NCBI RefSeq assembly: GCF_026127265.1
Contig: NZ_WWFG01000002.1
Location: 186,001 to 250,000, forward strand
Source of the DNA: Nostoc sp. KVJ3
GTDB taxonomy: Bacteria; Cyanobacteriota; Cyanobacteriia; Cyanobacteriales; Nostocaceae
Reading direction: 5' to 3'
DNA length: 64,000 nucleotides
The notes under the pieces are model-generated. The model saw only the letters and a list, made by a program, of their open reading frames with translations, did no database searches and was not told where the DNA came from. Shown here piece by piece: positions 57,189 to 64,000 of the stretch. Positions within the stretch are counted from its first letter, which is position 1; every line of letters starts with the position of its first letter. The position numbers and the translations under genes were made by a program.

Positions 57189-59597
57189 ATGTTCAGAAAT
57201 TGGAAACTAAGTACAAAATTTACACTATTACTTACACTGGTTTTTCTCGGTGGAATTTGCTTGAGTGGAATTATCTTGGCTTCAGCAATGAAGCACGAAG
57301 CCGAAGAGGATATTAGCACCAAAGCAGAAATTCTTACCCAAACGATGAACGCTGTCAGGAATTACACCGACAACAGCATTAATCCTCTGCTAGAAAAGCA
57401 ACTGTTGACTGCACCAGAGTTTATCCGCCAAACAGTCCCCGGTTTCGCAGCGCGGCAAGTTTTTGAGCAATTTCGCGCCCATCAAGGATATCAAAGCTTC
57501 CTCTACAAAGAAGCGACACTAAATCCGACCAATCTCCAAGACCAAGCAGATGAGTTTGAAACCAAACTGGTTCAGCAATTTCGCCAACAGCCGCAACTGA
57601 CCACGCAAACTGGATATCGCACTAAAGATGGAAAAAACCTGTTTTACATCGCCCAACCACTAACAGTAAATCAGAAAAACTGTTTGCAGTGTCACGACCG
57701 ACCGGAATTAGCTCCCCAAAGCATGATTCAAAGTTACGGGAGTAACAATGGATTTGGTTGGAAACTCAATGAAATCATCGCCGCACAAACAATATATGTA
57801 CCAGCAGATGAGGTATTTGCTCATGTGCGGGAAACGCTGACTTTAGTTATGAGCGTTGTGATTGCTGTTTTTGCCCTTGGTATCTGGCTGATTAATCGCT
57901 TTTTGAAGCATACAGTAATTTATCCCCTCAGACAACTAACAGCGATCGCTCAAAAAGTCGGTGCTAGTACAATTACTATTGAGCAAGTAGATGGCTTTAA
58001 TTCTCCCAGCATTACGAAAGTAGCGCGACAAGCTGACGAACCAGGACAACTCGCACGCACTTTCCAGTACATGGCCCATGAAGTTGCGATGCGTGAGCAA
58101 AATCTGACTCAAGCAGTCCAACAGCGCACCGCTCAACTGGCAGAAAGTATTCAAGAAGCAGAAACTGCTAGAACCAAAGCCGAAGCCGCCAACAAAACTA
58201 AAAGCTTGTTTCTTTCTAATATGAGTCATGAACTGCGAACTCCCCTCAACGTCATTTTGGGATTTACTCAGTTGATGATGCGTAGTAGTTCTGTGAATTC
58301 GCAATTGCAAGGTTATCTAGACACAATTATTCGGAGTGGCGAACACCTGCTGACTTTAATTAATGATGTGTTGTCAATGTCCCAGATTGAAGCAGGTAAA
58401 ATTACACTGAATGAAAATGATTTTCATCTCGCTAATTTTCTGGATTGGCTAAAACAAATATTTCAATTAAAAGCAGAGTCAAAAGGAATTAAACTCATCT
58501 TTGAATTAGCACCTAACTTACCCAAATCCATCCATACAGATGAAAGTAAACTGCGCCAAGTTTTAGTAAATTTATTAAGTAATGCTCTGAAGTTTACAAC
58601 GAACGGTAGCATTATCCTGCGAGTGTCAGTAGTTAAAAATGAAGAAGTAACAACTGACGATGATGGAAAACTGACACTTAACTTTGAAGTTTCAGACACG
58701 GGAATGGGAATTTTACCACAAGAACTGACAAACTTATTTCAACCCTTTATTCAAACAGAAACTGGTCGTAATTCTCAGGAGGGGACTGGGCTAGGATTAG
58801 CCATTAGTCGGAGTTTTGTTCGGTTAATGGGAGGAGAAATGACTGTTGAGAGTCAGGTAGGCGTAGGCACAACTTTTAAATTTAATATTCAGACTTATGC
58901 AGTTATTACCGAGCAAATCGAGCAAACAGCACCTAGCCGACAAGTTGTAGGACTGTTGGCGGGACAACCAACCTATCGAATTTTAATTGTTGAAGACAAA
59001 CCAGAAAATCAGCAGCTAATGATGGAGTTACTAACACCCGTAGGTTTTGATGTGCGTTGTGCAATTAATGGACAAGATGCAATTAACATTTGGCAAAGTT
59101 GGTCTCCGCATTTGATTTGGATGGATATGCGAATGCCTGTGTTAAATGGATATGAGGCTACCAAACAAATAAAAGCCATAGGTAATCCAGCGACGATTGT
59201 GATTGCCCTCAGCGGCAGTGCTTTTGAAGAAGACAAAATGACGGCATTATCAGTTGGTTGTGACGATTTTGTGCGTAAGCCTTTCCGCACAGAAGTCATC
59301 TTTTCAAAGATAGCGCTGCATTTAGGAGTAGTTTACATTTACGCGGAAGATTCTAGGAGTAGCCATAGAGAAAGCCTTATGACTGCGCCTGTTGACTCCC
59401 TCACTCCTCAAGACCTAGCTGTAATGCCTAGTGAGTGGGTAGCACAATTGCATAATTTTGCACTCAAAGTTAATGCCAAGCAAATTATGCAATTAATTAC
59501 ACAAATTCCTGAGCAAAATGCTTATTTAGCTATGGCTTTGACTATTTTGGTAAATAATTTCGAGTTTGAGAAAATTGTAGAATTAACCAACACTTAA
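57189..59597 (+). CDS. Membrane histidine kinase with Tll0287-like haem-c sensor domain and C-terminal receiver
   Basis: 802 residues. First membrane helix FTLLLTLVFLGGICLSGIIL, then a periplasmic DUF3365/Tll0287-like domain (FIRQTVPGFAARQVFEQFR, FLYKEATLNPTN) with the c-type haem motif CLQCH at about 165-169. The second membrane helix LVMSVVIAVFALGIWLINRF leads to HAMP, coiled coil, HisKA (FLSNMSHELRTPLNVILGF), HATPase (GTGLGLAISRSF) and a receiver (ILIVEDKPEN, LIWMDMRMPVLNG). A tail resembling that of the bacteriophytochrome kinase follows. It probably senses redox, oxygen or NO. The frame opens at 57093, whose ATG overlaps the divergent kinase start, but MFRNWKLSTKF at 57189 is the likely start. 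Confidence 0.92.
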   Translation: MFRNWKLSTKFTLLLTLVFLGGICLSGIILASAMKHEAEEDISTKAEILTQTMNAVRNYTDNSINPLLEKQLLTAPEFIRQTVPGFAARQVFEQFRAHQGYQSFLYKEATLNPTNLQDQADEFETKLVQQFRQQPQLTTQTGYRTKDGKNLFYIAQPLTVNQKNCLQCHDRPELAPQSMIQSYGSNNGFGWKLNEIIAAQTIYVPADEVFAHVRETLTLVMSVVIAVFALGIWLINRFLKHTVIYPLRQLTAIAQKVGASTITIEQVDGFNSPSITKVARQADEPGQLARTFQYMAHEVAMREQNLTQAVQQRTAQLAESIQEAETARTKAEAANKTKSLFLSNMSHELRTPLNVILGFTQLMMRSSSVNSQLQGYLDTIIRSGEHLLTLINDVLSMSQIEAGKITLNENDFHLANFLDWLKQIFQLKAESKGIKLIFELAPNLPKSIHTDESKLRQVLVNLLSNALKFTTNGSIILRVSVVKNEEVTTDDDGKLTLNFEVSDTGMGILPQELTNLFQPFIQTETGRNSQEGTGLGLAISRSFVRLMGGEMTVESQVGVGTTFKFNIQTYAVITEQIEQTAPSRQVVGLLAGQPTYRILIVEDKPENQQLMMELLTPVGFDVRCAINGQDAINIWQSWSPHLIWMDMRMPVLNGYEATKQIKAIGNPATIVIALSGSAFEEDKMTALSVGCDDFVRKPFRTEVIFSKIALHLGVVYIYAEDSRSSHRESLMTAPVDSLTPQDLAVMPSEWVAQLHNFALKVNAKQIMQLITQIPEQNAYLAMALTILVNNFEFEKIVELTNT

Positions 59598-59833
59598 CAT
59601 CCTACAGGACAATAGCCTAATACATCGGTGTAAAGAAGTATAGCAGTTATAGTCAAAGTGGGAAAACATGGGTTTGTACATCTGAAGTCGCTGATTATTC
59701 TGACCAAATAAGAAATACTGCTTAATCACCATTGCTGAGATTCGGTGTCAGTTCAAATTTAAAATTCCTGTTTATTAAGTGCCAAAACAGAGGTAAGCTT
59801 AGTCATTATCCAGTATTTTTGCAGAACTTGATT

Positions 59834-60370
59834 ATGAAAATTATTGTCGCCGCTTGTGCCTTATTAGCACTGACGATTCCTACTGTCATGACTCCACGTC
59901 AAGCTGTTGCAGATGAATTCAAAGAAAACAGTTGCGAATCAGTTGTGGGCACATACTTAGCAACAAGTACCGCAGTTAGTGACCCTAGCAGTAGTTCACG
60001 TGAACTGATCACTTTTAACAAAGATGGGAACTTTACTGCCACTGACTCCAATTCAGGTGGCGATCCGGATGCGACCAACTTTTTTAGCCAAGCCTTTAGT
60101 CCAATACACGGCAGTTGGAAGTGTACAAGAAACCAGGAGATTATTGCTAAGGGATTTAATTTTAATTATCAAACACGCAAGGGATTACCAGCGAGTCTCA
60201 GTATCACGACATATAGGCTAAAGTTAAATTCCAAAACTCAAACAGTAACGGGGGTTGCCTCATTTGACGCTTACGATTTAAATAGCACACCTCAAAATCC
60301 TATCCGGCTACCAAATATAGGAGGACCATTCTTGTCTAACTATGTAGGCAATAGAATCACAGCTAATTAA
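59834..60370 (+). CDS. Secreted protein of unknown function
   Basis: 178 residues from ATG 59834: signal peptide MKIIVAACALLALTIPTVMT with cleavage near AVA-D, then a mature beta-rich domain (CESVVGTYLATSTAVSDP, SSRELITFNKDGNFTATDSN, HGSWKCTRNQEIIAKGFNF, GVASFDAYDL). Two cysteines may form a disulfide. The pattern (function motif GTY, GNFTATDS, GSWKC) resembles small lipocalin/heme-binding-like secreted proteins of cyanobacteria and other bacteria. No family is assigned with confidence. Frame extends upstream to 59732 without a plausible start. Confidence 0.78.
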   Translation: MKIIVAACALLALTIPTVMTPRQAVADEFKENSCESVVGTYLATSTAVSDPSSSSRELITFNKDGNFTATDSNSGGDPDATNFFSQAFSPIHGSWKCTRNQEIIAKGFNFNYQTRKGLPASLSITTYRLKLNSKTQTVTGVASFDAYDLNSTPQNPIRLPNIGGPFLSNYVGNRITAN

Positions 60371-60597
60371 CATCCTCCCCAAGGCAAACGTATCTAAATT
60401 AGTCTTGACAAGAAAGCAGATATTTCTTTGTTATATTGAGAAGTTTCTTCAACTTAATAAAGAATTATTTTCAAACATTCTCTCCGGCTAAAAAAATTGG
60501 GAAGTTGTAGATACAACCTCCCATTATTTTTCTATATATTAAATAAAATGTCCTATTCTTGGCGGCTAATGGGTCTTGGATGTAACCCAATTAATTT

Positions 60598-61239
60598 TTA
60601 GAAGTGATAATTACGAATACCTGCTTGGTGATTATTAAAGGGTGCATTGGAACCTTCAAGTCCCCGTGCAAGTAGACTTCCTGATTCGCTACCTAAGCCA
60701 TTTGCACCAGCACTTGTGCCTAATCCTGTACCTTGAATAATGTGGGTATTACCCCAGTCATATTCTGAGATATTTATCTGGTTGATTTGTTGGGCGTTGA
60801 ATGGCACTGTGTCATTGACACGCCCAATAGTGTAGACACCAATTTGCTTCAAGCCAGTGTTATCAAAAATGGTGATAGTTTGACCTGTATGATACTTGCC
60901 AATTGGAGCAAAACCAGTACCAATATAGAATTGAGGACTAGCCACACCATTAACTATGGGTGGAGGATTAAAGTCATAACGGAAGAAAAAGCTTTCCATT
61001 AGTGTGGGATTTTGTGGCATTTGTTTTGGAGCAGCTGGTGCCGGGTTTGGCGTTGGCATAACATCTGGCGTAACAGGATTCTGTTTTTGCTTGTGGTGAT
61101 GTGCCGCGATCGCTGGTTGTCCAATCATTAAGGTATATAGTGGTAGACTCATACCGAGAAGAGCAATTCCAAAAGTAGCTTGTTTGGCGATCGCCTTTAG
61201 GAAAGAGTTACGCAATTGAGATGGTTTTTGAGTAGACAT
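60598..61239 (-). CDS. Exported protein sharing its leader with the collagen-like neighbour
   Basis: 213 residues. Residues 1-34 (MSTQKPSQLRNSFLKAIAKQ, then ATFGIALLGMSLPL) are a signal peptide differing from the upstream gene's at one residue. A histidine/proline-rich linker follows (AAHHHKQKQNPV, PTPNPAPAAPKQMPQNP), then a small domain (YDFNPPPIVNGVASPQFYIG, HTGQTITIFDNTGLKQIGVY) and a glycine-rich tail. No family recognised. The 62-bp leader at 61275-61336 is a copy of that at 62034-62095, so both genes probably share a promoter type and control. Confidence 0.8.
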   Translation of the reverse strand: MSTQKPSQLRNSFLKAIAKQATFGIALLGMSLPLYTLMIGQPAIAAHHHKQKQNPVTPDVMPTPNPAPAAPKQMPQNPTLMESFFFRYDFNPPPIVNGVASPQFYIGTGFAPIGKYHTGQTITIFDNTGLKQIGVYTIGRVNDTVPFNAQQINQINISEYDWGNTHIIQGTGLGTSAGANGLGSESGSLLARGLEGSNAPFNNHQAGIRNYHF

Positions 61240-61274
61240 AGTATTACTTCCTTGTTGAGTATTTAAGTTAGATA

Positions 61275-61336
61275 AGTGACTTCGATAGTTTTAAAGTATC
61301 TGCAAAGAACTGTTGACCACATCGAATAAATGTCAT
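61275..61336 (-). promoter_or_regulatory. Duplicated upstream leader, copy 2
   Basis: 62 bases identical to 62034-62095 except one position, located about 35 bases upstream of the ATG of the 60598-61239 gene. It probably contains the promoter or 5' UTR control element. Confidence 0.75.
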
Positions 61337-61356
61337 CACAGGAAAGCCAGGTTGTA

Positions 61357-61998
61357 TTAGGGATTTGCAGTGACGCAGATTGCTGAAACACTGATTTGCC
61401 CTGCTGTAATCAAGTTTGCGGTAGTGTTTGCAAAGGCTATCGCCCACTGGGTATCAGAAACTGGGCCAGATGTATCTACATACCAACGACCTGATGCGTT
61501 AAAGATAATTCCACCACCCCCGACAACCTTCTTGCCTGCTGGACAGGATACAAACCGAACTGTTTCTCCAAAGGCACCCAATTGCTCATTGACCGTCGTA
61601 ATAACAACTCGTTCATACCCACTTACACCTGGTGTTCCTTGCGCTCCTGGTGTTCCTTGCGCTCCTGGTGTTCCCTGCGCTCCTGGTAATCCCTGTGGTC
61701 CAGGTACTCCTTGCGGTCCTGGCAGTCCTGGCAGTCCAGACGGACCAACCTTATTCCAATTGAGCGGTTGCTGGTCTTTACGGCAGGCAGTTGCACTGGA
61801 AACAATTTTGAGTTTCCCATCACGCTCGACACACGCTTGAATCACATTAGAATTAACTATGTTAGGGGGTGTCTGGGAATAAACAGCTTGCATTCCGAGT
61901 GGTAGACTCATACCTAGAAGAGCAATTCCAAAAGTAGCTTGTTTTGCGATCGCTTTTAGGAAAGAGTTACGGAATTGAGATGGTTTTTGAGTAGACAT
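61357..61998 (-). CDS. Exported collagen-like repeat protein
   Basis: 213 residues. Signal peptide (MSTQKPSQFRNSFLKAIAKQ ... MSLPLGMQAVYSQ), then a small domain with CVERDGKLKIVSSATACRKD, 14 G-X-Y collagen triplets at about residues 85-127 (GPSGLPGLPGPQGVPGPQG, GAQGTPGAQGTPGAQGTPG), and a C-terminal beta domain (VRFVSCPAGKKVVGGGGIIF, AISVSAICV-type end). Cys residues bracket both folded domains. It would form trimeric triple-helical stalks at the cell surface or in the sheath. Perfect triplet copies (GAQGTP three times) show recent repeat expansion. Downstream gene starts 117 bp later with its own copy of the leader. Confidence 0.88.
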   Translation of the reverse strand: MSTQKPSQFRNSFLKAIAKQATFGIALLGMSLPLGMQAVYSQTPPNIVNSNVIQACVERDGKLKIVSSATACRKDQQPLNWNKVGPSGLPGLPGPQGVPGPQGLPGAQGTPGAQGTPGAQGTPGVSGYERVVITTVNEQLGAFGETVRFVSCPAGKKVVGGGGIIFNASGRWYVDTSGPVSDTQWAIAFANTTANLITAGQISVSAICVTANP

Positions 61999-62033
61999 GG
62001 TATTAGTTATTTGATTGAGTCTTAAGTCAGATG

Positions 62034-62095
62034 AGTGACTTCGATAGTTTTAAAGTATCTGCAAAGAACTCTTGACCACATCGAATAAATGTCAT
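62034..62095 (-). promoter_or_regulatory. Duplicated upstream leader, copy 1
   Basis: Upstream leader of the collagen-like gene, 61 of 62 bases identical to the copy upstream of the neighbour (61275-61336). Confidence 0.75.
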
Positions 62096-62260
62096 GTCCC
62101 AACCATTACATTTGTCATAACAGGAATAAATGTAATGGTTTGTTATCGGCAGACTCATCTCAAGCTTGACTATGTAATTCCCAACATCAAAGAATAGGGC
62201 TAATTTCATGAATTAGTCCTAACAGACGTTTTATCACTCCGTATGCTTTGAATCATAATT

Positions 62261-62352
62261 AGGACTTACACACTCGTGACGACAAACTAAGCCTTTGCGA
62301 TTACTTCGCTTCGCTCGTAATGACGTAAAATCGTAGTCTGTGCGTAAGTCCT
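62261..62352. repeat. 92-bp element, AGGACTTACACAC / GTGCGTAAGTCCT ends
   Basis: Inverted ends of the AGGACTTACGCA family around the GCGATTACTTCGCTTCGCTCG hairpin-type sequence. See 44410-44500. Confidence 0.8.
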
Positions 62353-62466
62353 GATAATTTGAGAAAAATTTTTAACCATAAATTAAGAGAGAGTTAAGGC
62401 AATTTTCTTGCAACACAGCCGATAGTAAAGTAAATCTCTGCATCAAATTATGAGAGAGTGTTTAGC

Positions 62467-62703
62467 TCAACGTTTATGTTCTTTTGGATTAGACACACTC
62501 AAGCAACTTTTTAGAATGAAATAGCCCTGCCGATGAGCAAATTCATGAAGCACAGCGTTATGTCCATCCTTCCAGTTATTAGTATCTTGTTTCACCTGTA
62601 ACCAAGATACTATTACTTGGTCAGTTGTCCACGACTCACCCAGTCTTGCCACACGCCTTTCTTCAGCAACATAATTTCCAATAGATGTGGTCAAATAACA
62701 CAA
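62467..62703 (-). pseudogene. Fragment of a zinc-dependent peptidase (family M90, MtfA-like)
   Basis: A 78-codon frame reads AEERRVARLGESWTTDQVIV, SWLQVKQDTNNWKDGHNAVL and HEFAH, the central part of the MtfA-like M90 peptidases, including the zinc motif HEFAH. The intact proteins are about 260 residues; here both the N-terminal third and everything after HEFAH (LDQ-type continuation) are replaced by unrelated sequence. So it is a dead remnant. No intact copy lies in the window. Confidence 0.75.
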
Positions 62704-63279
62704 CAGAATTAGATATACTCCACATCAACGGAATGAGACGAGAACTAGACTGAACAGTTTAGTATAATACCTCTGTCAGGATAACTTTGCTCAATTGGTG
62801 ACAGATGCCCCATAGGGGACTCAATGGATGTGCGATCGCTAGAATGTAAGTTCCTCCCAAGCAAAAAGAACTAATTCTGATCCAGAACGATTTTCAAAAT
62901 TTGAGAATCGCTCTGACACCCGATAGCAATGCATATTTATTGTTTTTTACTAGTCATCATCCGAACTCCACCATCAGGAGCAATGGTAAACCCGCGTCGT
63001 TAAACAAGGTAATGCAGTGTTGTATGCTCGATTTACTTGTTAGACTGACGCAAGTAAGTGAATTCGCCAGTTATTTAGCACAACTAGACTTAGACTATTA
63101 CGTAGAAAAACGATCTGCACACACAGGATAAAAAAGTTTATAGTCCTTGGGTGATGGTAAAGATTAGCGAGGCTAATCTTTACTTAATTAGCATTTGAAG
63201 AGTTAACTTGACTTGAATTATGGGAACTATCATAGTAACTACCAAAATCTCTTAGAAAACAACATTCAGACAAGTATTA
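62704..63279. other. Spacer upstream of the terminal kinase gene
   Basis: No supported gene. A frame at 62901-63131 starts with ATG but shows no family or codon bias. AT-rich DNA at 63130-63279 probably has the kinase promoter. Confidence 0.45.
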
Positions 63280-64000
63280 ATGTTTAAATTAATTGCTCAT
63301 ATCCCTGACTATAGTATTACAAGTTTAATTTATGAAGCTGCTACCACAGTAATTTATCGAGCAGACTCCAAGGCTAACAGACACTCAGTTATTATCAAAC
63401 TACTCAAAGCAGAGTATCCGACTATCAAAGAGATTGCTCAACTCAAGCACGAATACGAAATTATCCAAAACCTGAATATTGCAGGTGTAATTAGAGCTTA
63501 TGAATTAATCAGTTATGACAACGGTTACAGTAATGGTCTAGCACTGGTTTTAGAAGACTTTGGTGGAGAATCTTTAAAAGCTCAGATATCTAATACAGGC
63601 TTTGAACTTAGGAAATTTCTCAACATTGCCAGTCAAATTACTGAAACTTTAGGTGAGTTACATACCCAGCACATTATTCATAAGGATCTTCAGCCGGAAA
63701 ACATTCTTTATAACCCCAATACCGAAAAAATAAAATTGATTGACTTTAGCATCGCTTCGCTGCTGTCAAAAGAAAGCCCAGAAATCAGTAGTCTCAATCT
63801 CCTAGAAGGAACGCTGGCTTATATGTCGCCAGAGCAAACTGGACGTATCAACCGAACCTTAGATTATCGTACAGATTTTTACTCATTAGGTGTCATTTTT
63901 TACGAAATGCTGACGGGTCAGCTTCCCTTCCACAATGCTCAAGACCCAATAGAATTGGTGCATTGTCACATTGCGAAAATTCCAGTAGCTCCTCACGAGA
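63280..64000 (+). CDS. N-terminal Ser/Thr kinase domain of a large multi-domain signalling protein (cut by window end)
   Basis: Open from ATG 63280 to the end, 240 codons visible. The Hanks-type domain is complete to about subdomain IX: IYEAATTVIYRADSK loop without the standard glycine triad, lysine in VIIKLLKAE, catalytic HKDLQPENILYN, IDFSIASLL in place of DFG (aspartate kept), and LEGTLAYMSPEQTGRINRTL activation segment, then DFYSLGVIFYEMLTGQLPF. YMSPEQTGRINR is characteristic of the giant cyanobacterial kinases that continue with an AAA/STAND ATPase, GAF and a histidine kinase. That continuation is expected but not seen. Confidence 0.88.
   Translation, partial: MFKLIAHIPDYSITSLIYEAATTVIYRADSKANRHSVIIKLLKAEYPTIKEIAQLKHEYEIIQNLNIAGVIRAYELISYDNGYSNGLALVLEDFGGESLKAQISNTGFELRKFLNIASQITETLGELHTQHIIHKDLQPENILYNPNTEKIKLIDFSIASLLSKESPEISSLNLLEGTLAYMSPEQTGRINRTLDYRTDFYSLGVIFYEMLTGQLPFHNAQDPIELVHCHIAKIPVAPHE

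Noticed and set aside
62901..63131. 76-residue frame before the terminal kinase
   Set aside because: Mixed composition, no family pattern and no ribosome site; could be a remnant but cannot be supported.
1..64000. tRNA, rRNA or tmRNA genes
   Set aside because: No cloverleaf with a TTCGA-type T-loop and no conserved rRNA sequence was noticed on either strand, though a covariance-model scan was not possible.

Overview
This is a chromosomal window from a filamentous, heterocyst-forming-type cyanobacterium close to Nostoc. The evidence is the many HIP1 octamers (GCGATCGC), cyanobacteria-only gene sets (an NDH-1 CO2-uptake module, the aerobic chlorophyll cyclase AcsF, a CbiG-CobJ fusion, an SLH porin), large multi-domain kinases, and long intergenic spaces full of miniature repeats. 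No rRNA, tRNA or CRISPR array was found. All calls come from reading the sequence; no database search was run.

Layout. 0-1 kb: D-lactate dehydrogenase. 1.4-10.1 kb: part of a contractile injection system (CIS; DUF4255 cap protein, sheath, two tube proteins, two paralogous small assembly proteins, a DUF6760-type mini-protein with no standard start codon), then an FHA protein with a degenerate methylglyoxal-synthase-like tail and a membrane CHASE2 Ser/Thr kinase. Spike, baseplate and ATPase genes are not here, so the rest of the CIS must lie elsewhere. 10.6-18 kb: an AAA-like ATPase, an FMN reductase, PanE, an inositol-phosphatase-family enzyme and small unknowns, separated by repeat-rich spacers with nested miniature elements. 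18.6-23.8 kb: two large hybrid histidine kinases facing each other tail to tail, one a bacteriophytochrome. 24.3-27.3 kb: acetamidase/formamidase and an SLH-OprB porin. 29-31.5 kb: a GntR/FCD regulator divergent from leuA across a double operator.

32-38.6 kb holds a CO2-uptake cluster: small membrane protein, NdhF4-type subunit, a Tat-exported beta-carbonic anhydrase, NdhD4-type subunit and CupB-type protein. 39-40.1 kb: acsF. 40.2-44.2 kb: a Tn3-family transposon (tnpA, tnpR, inverted ends). 44.5-50.2 kb: pentapeptide-repeat membrane protein, quinone oxidoreductase, CbiG-CobJ, ArsR regulator. 51.1-54.8 kb: three consecutive genes that look like a tripartite alpha-helical pore-forming toxin, the first with an N-terminal Nudix domain. 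55.3-59.6 kb: a NarL-type response regulator and its kinase, divergent from a kinase with a haem-c-type sensor domain. 59.8-62 kb: three secreted proteins, two sharing an almost identical promoter/leader/signal-peptide module (one collagen-like). 62.4 kb: a peptidase M90 remnant. 63.3 kb to the end: the N-terminal kinase domain of a large signalling protein cut by the window edge.

The strongest candidates for something new are the Nudix-fused tripartite pore-former locus (51.1-54.8 kb) and the pairing of an FHA/MGS-like protein and a CHASE2 kinase with CIS structural genes (5.8-10.1 kb), which resembles in logic the kinase-FHA control of type VI secretion.
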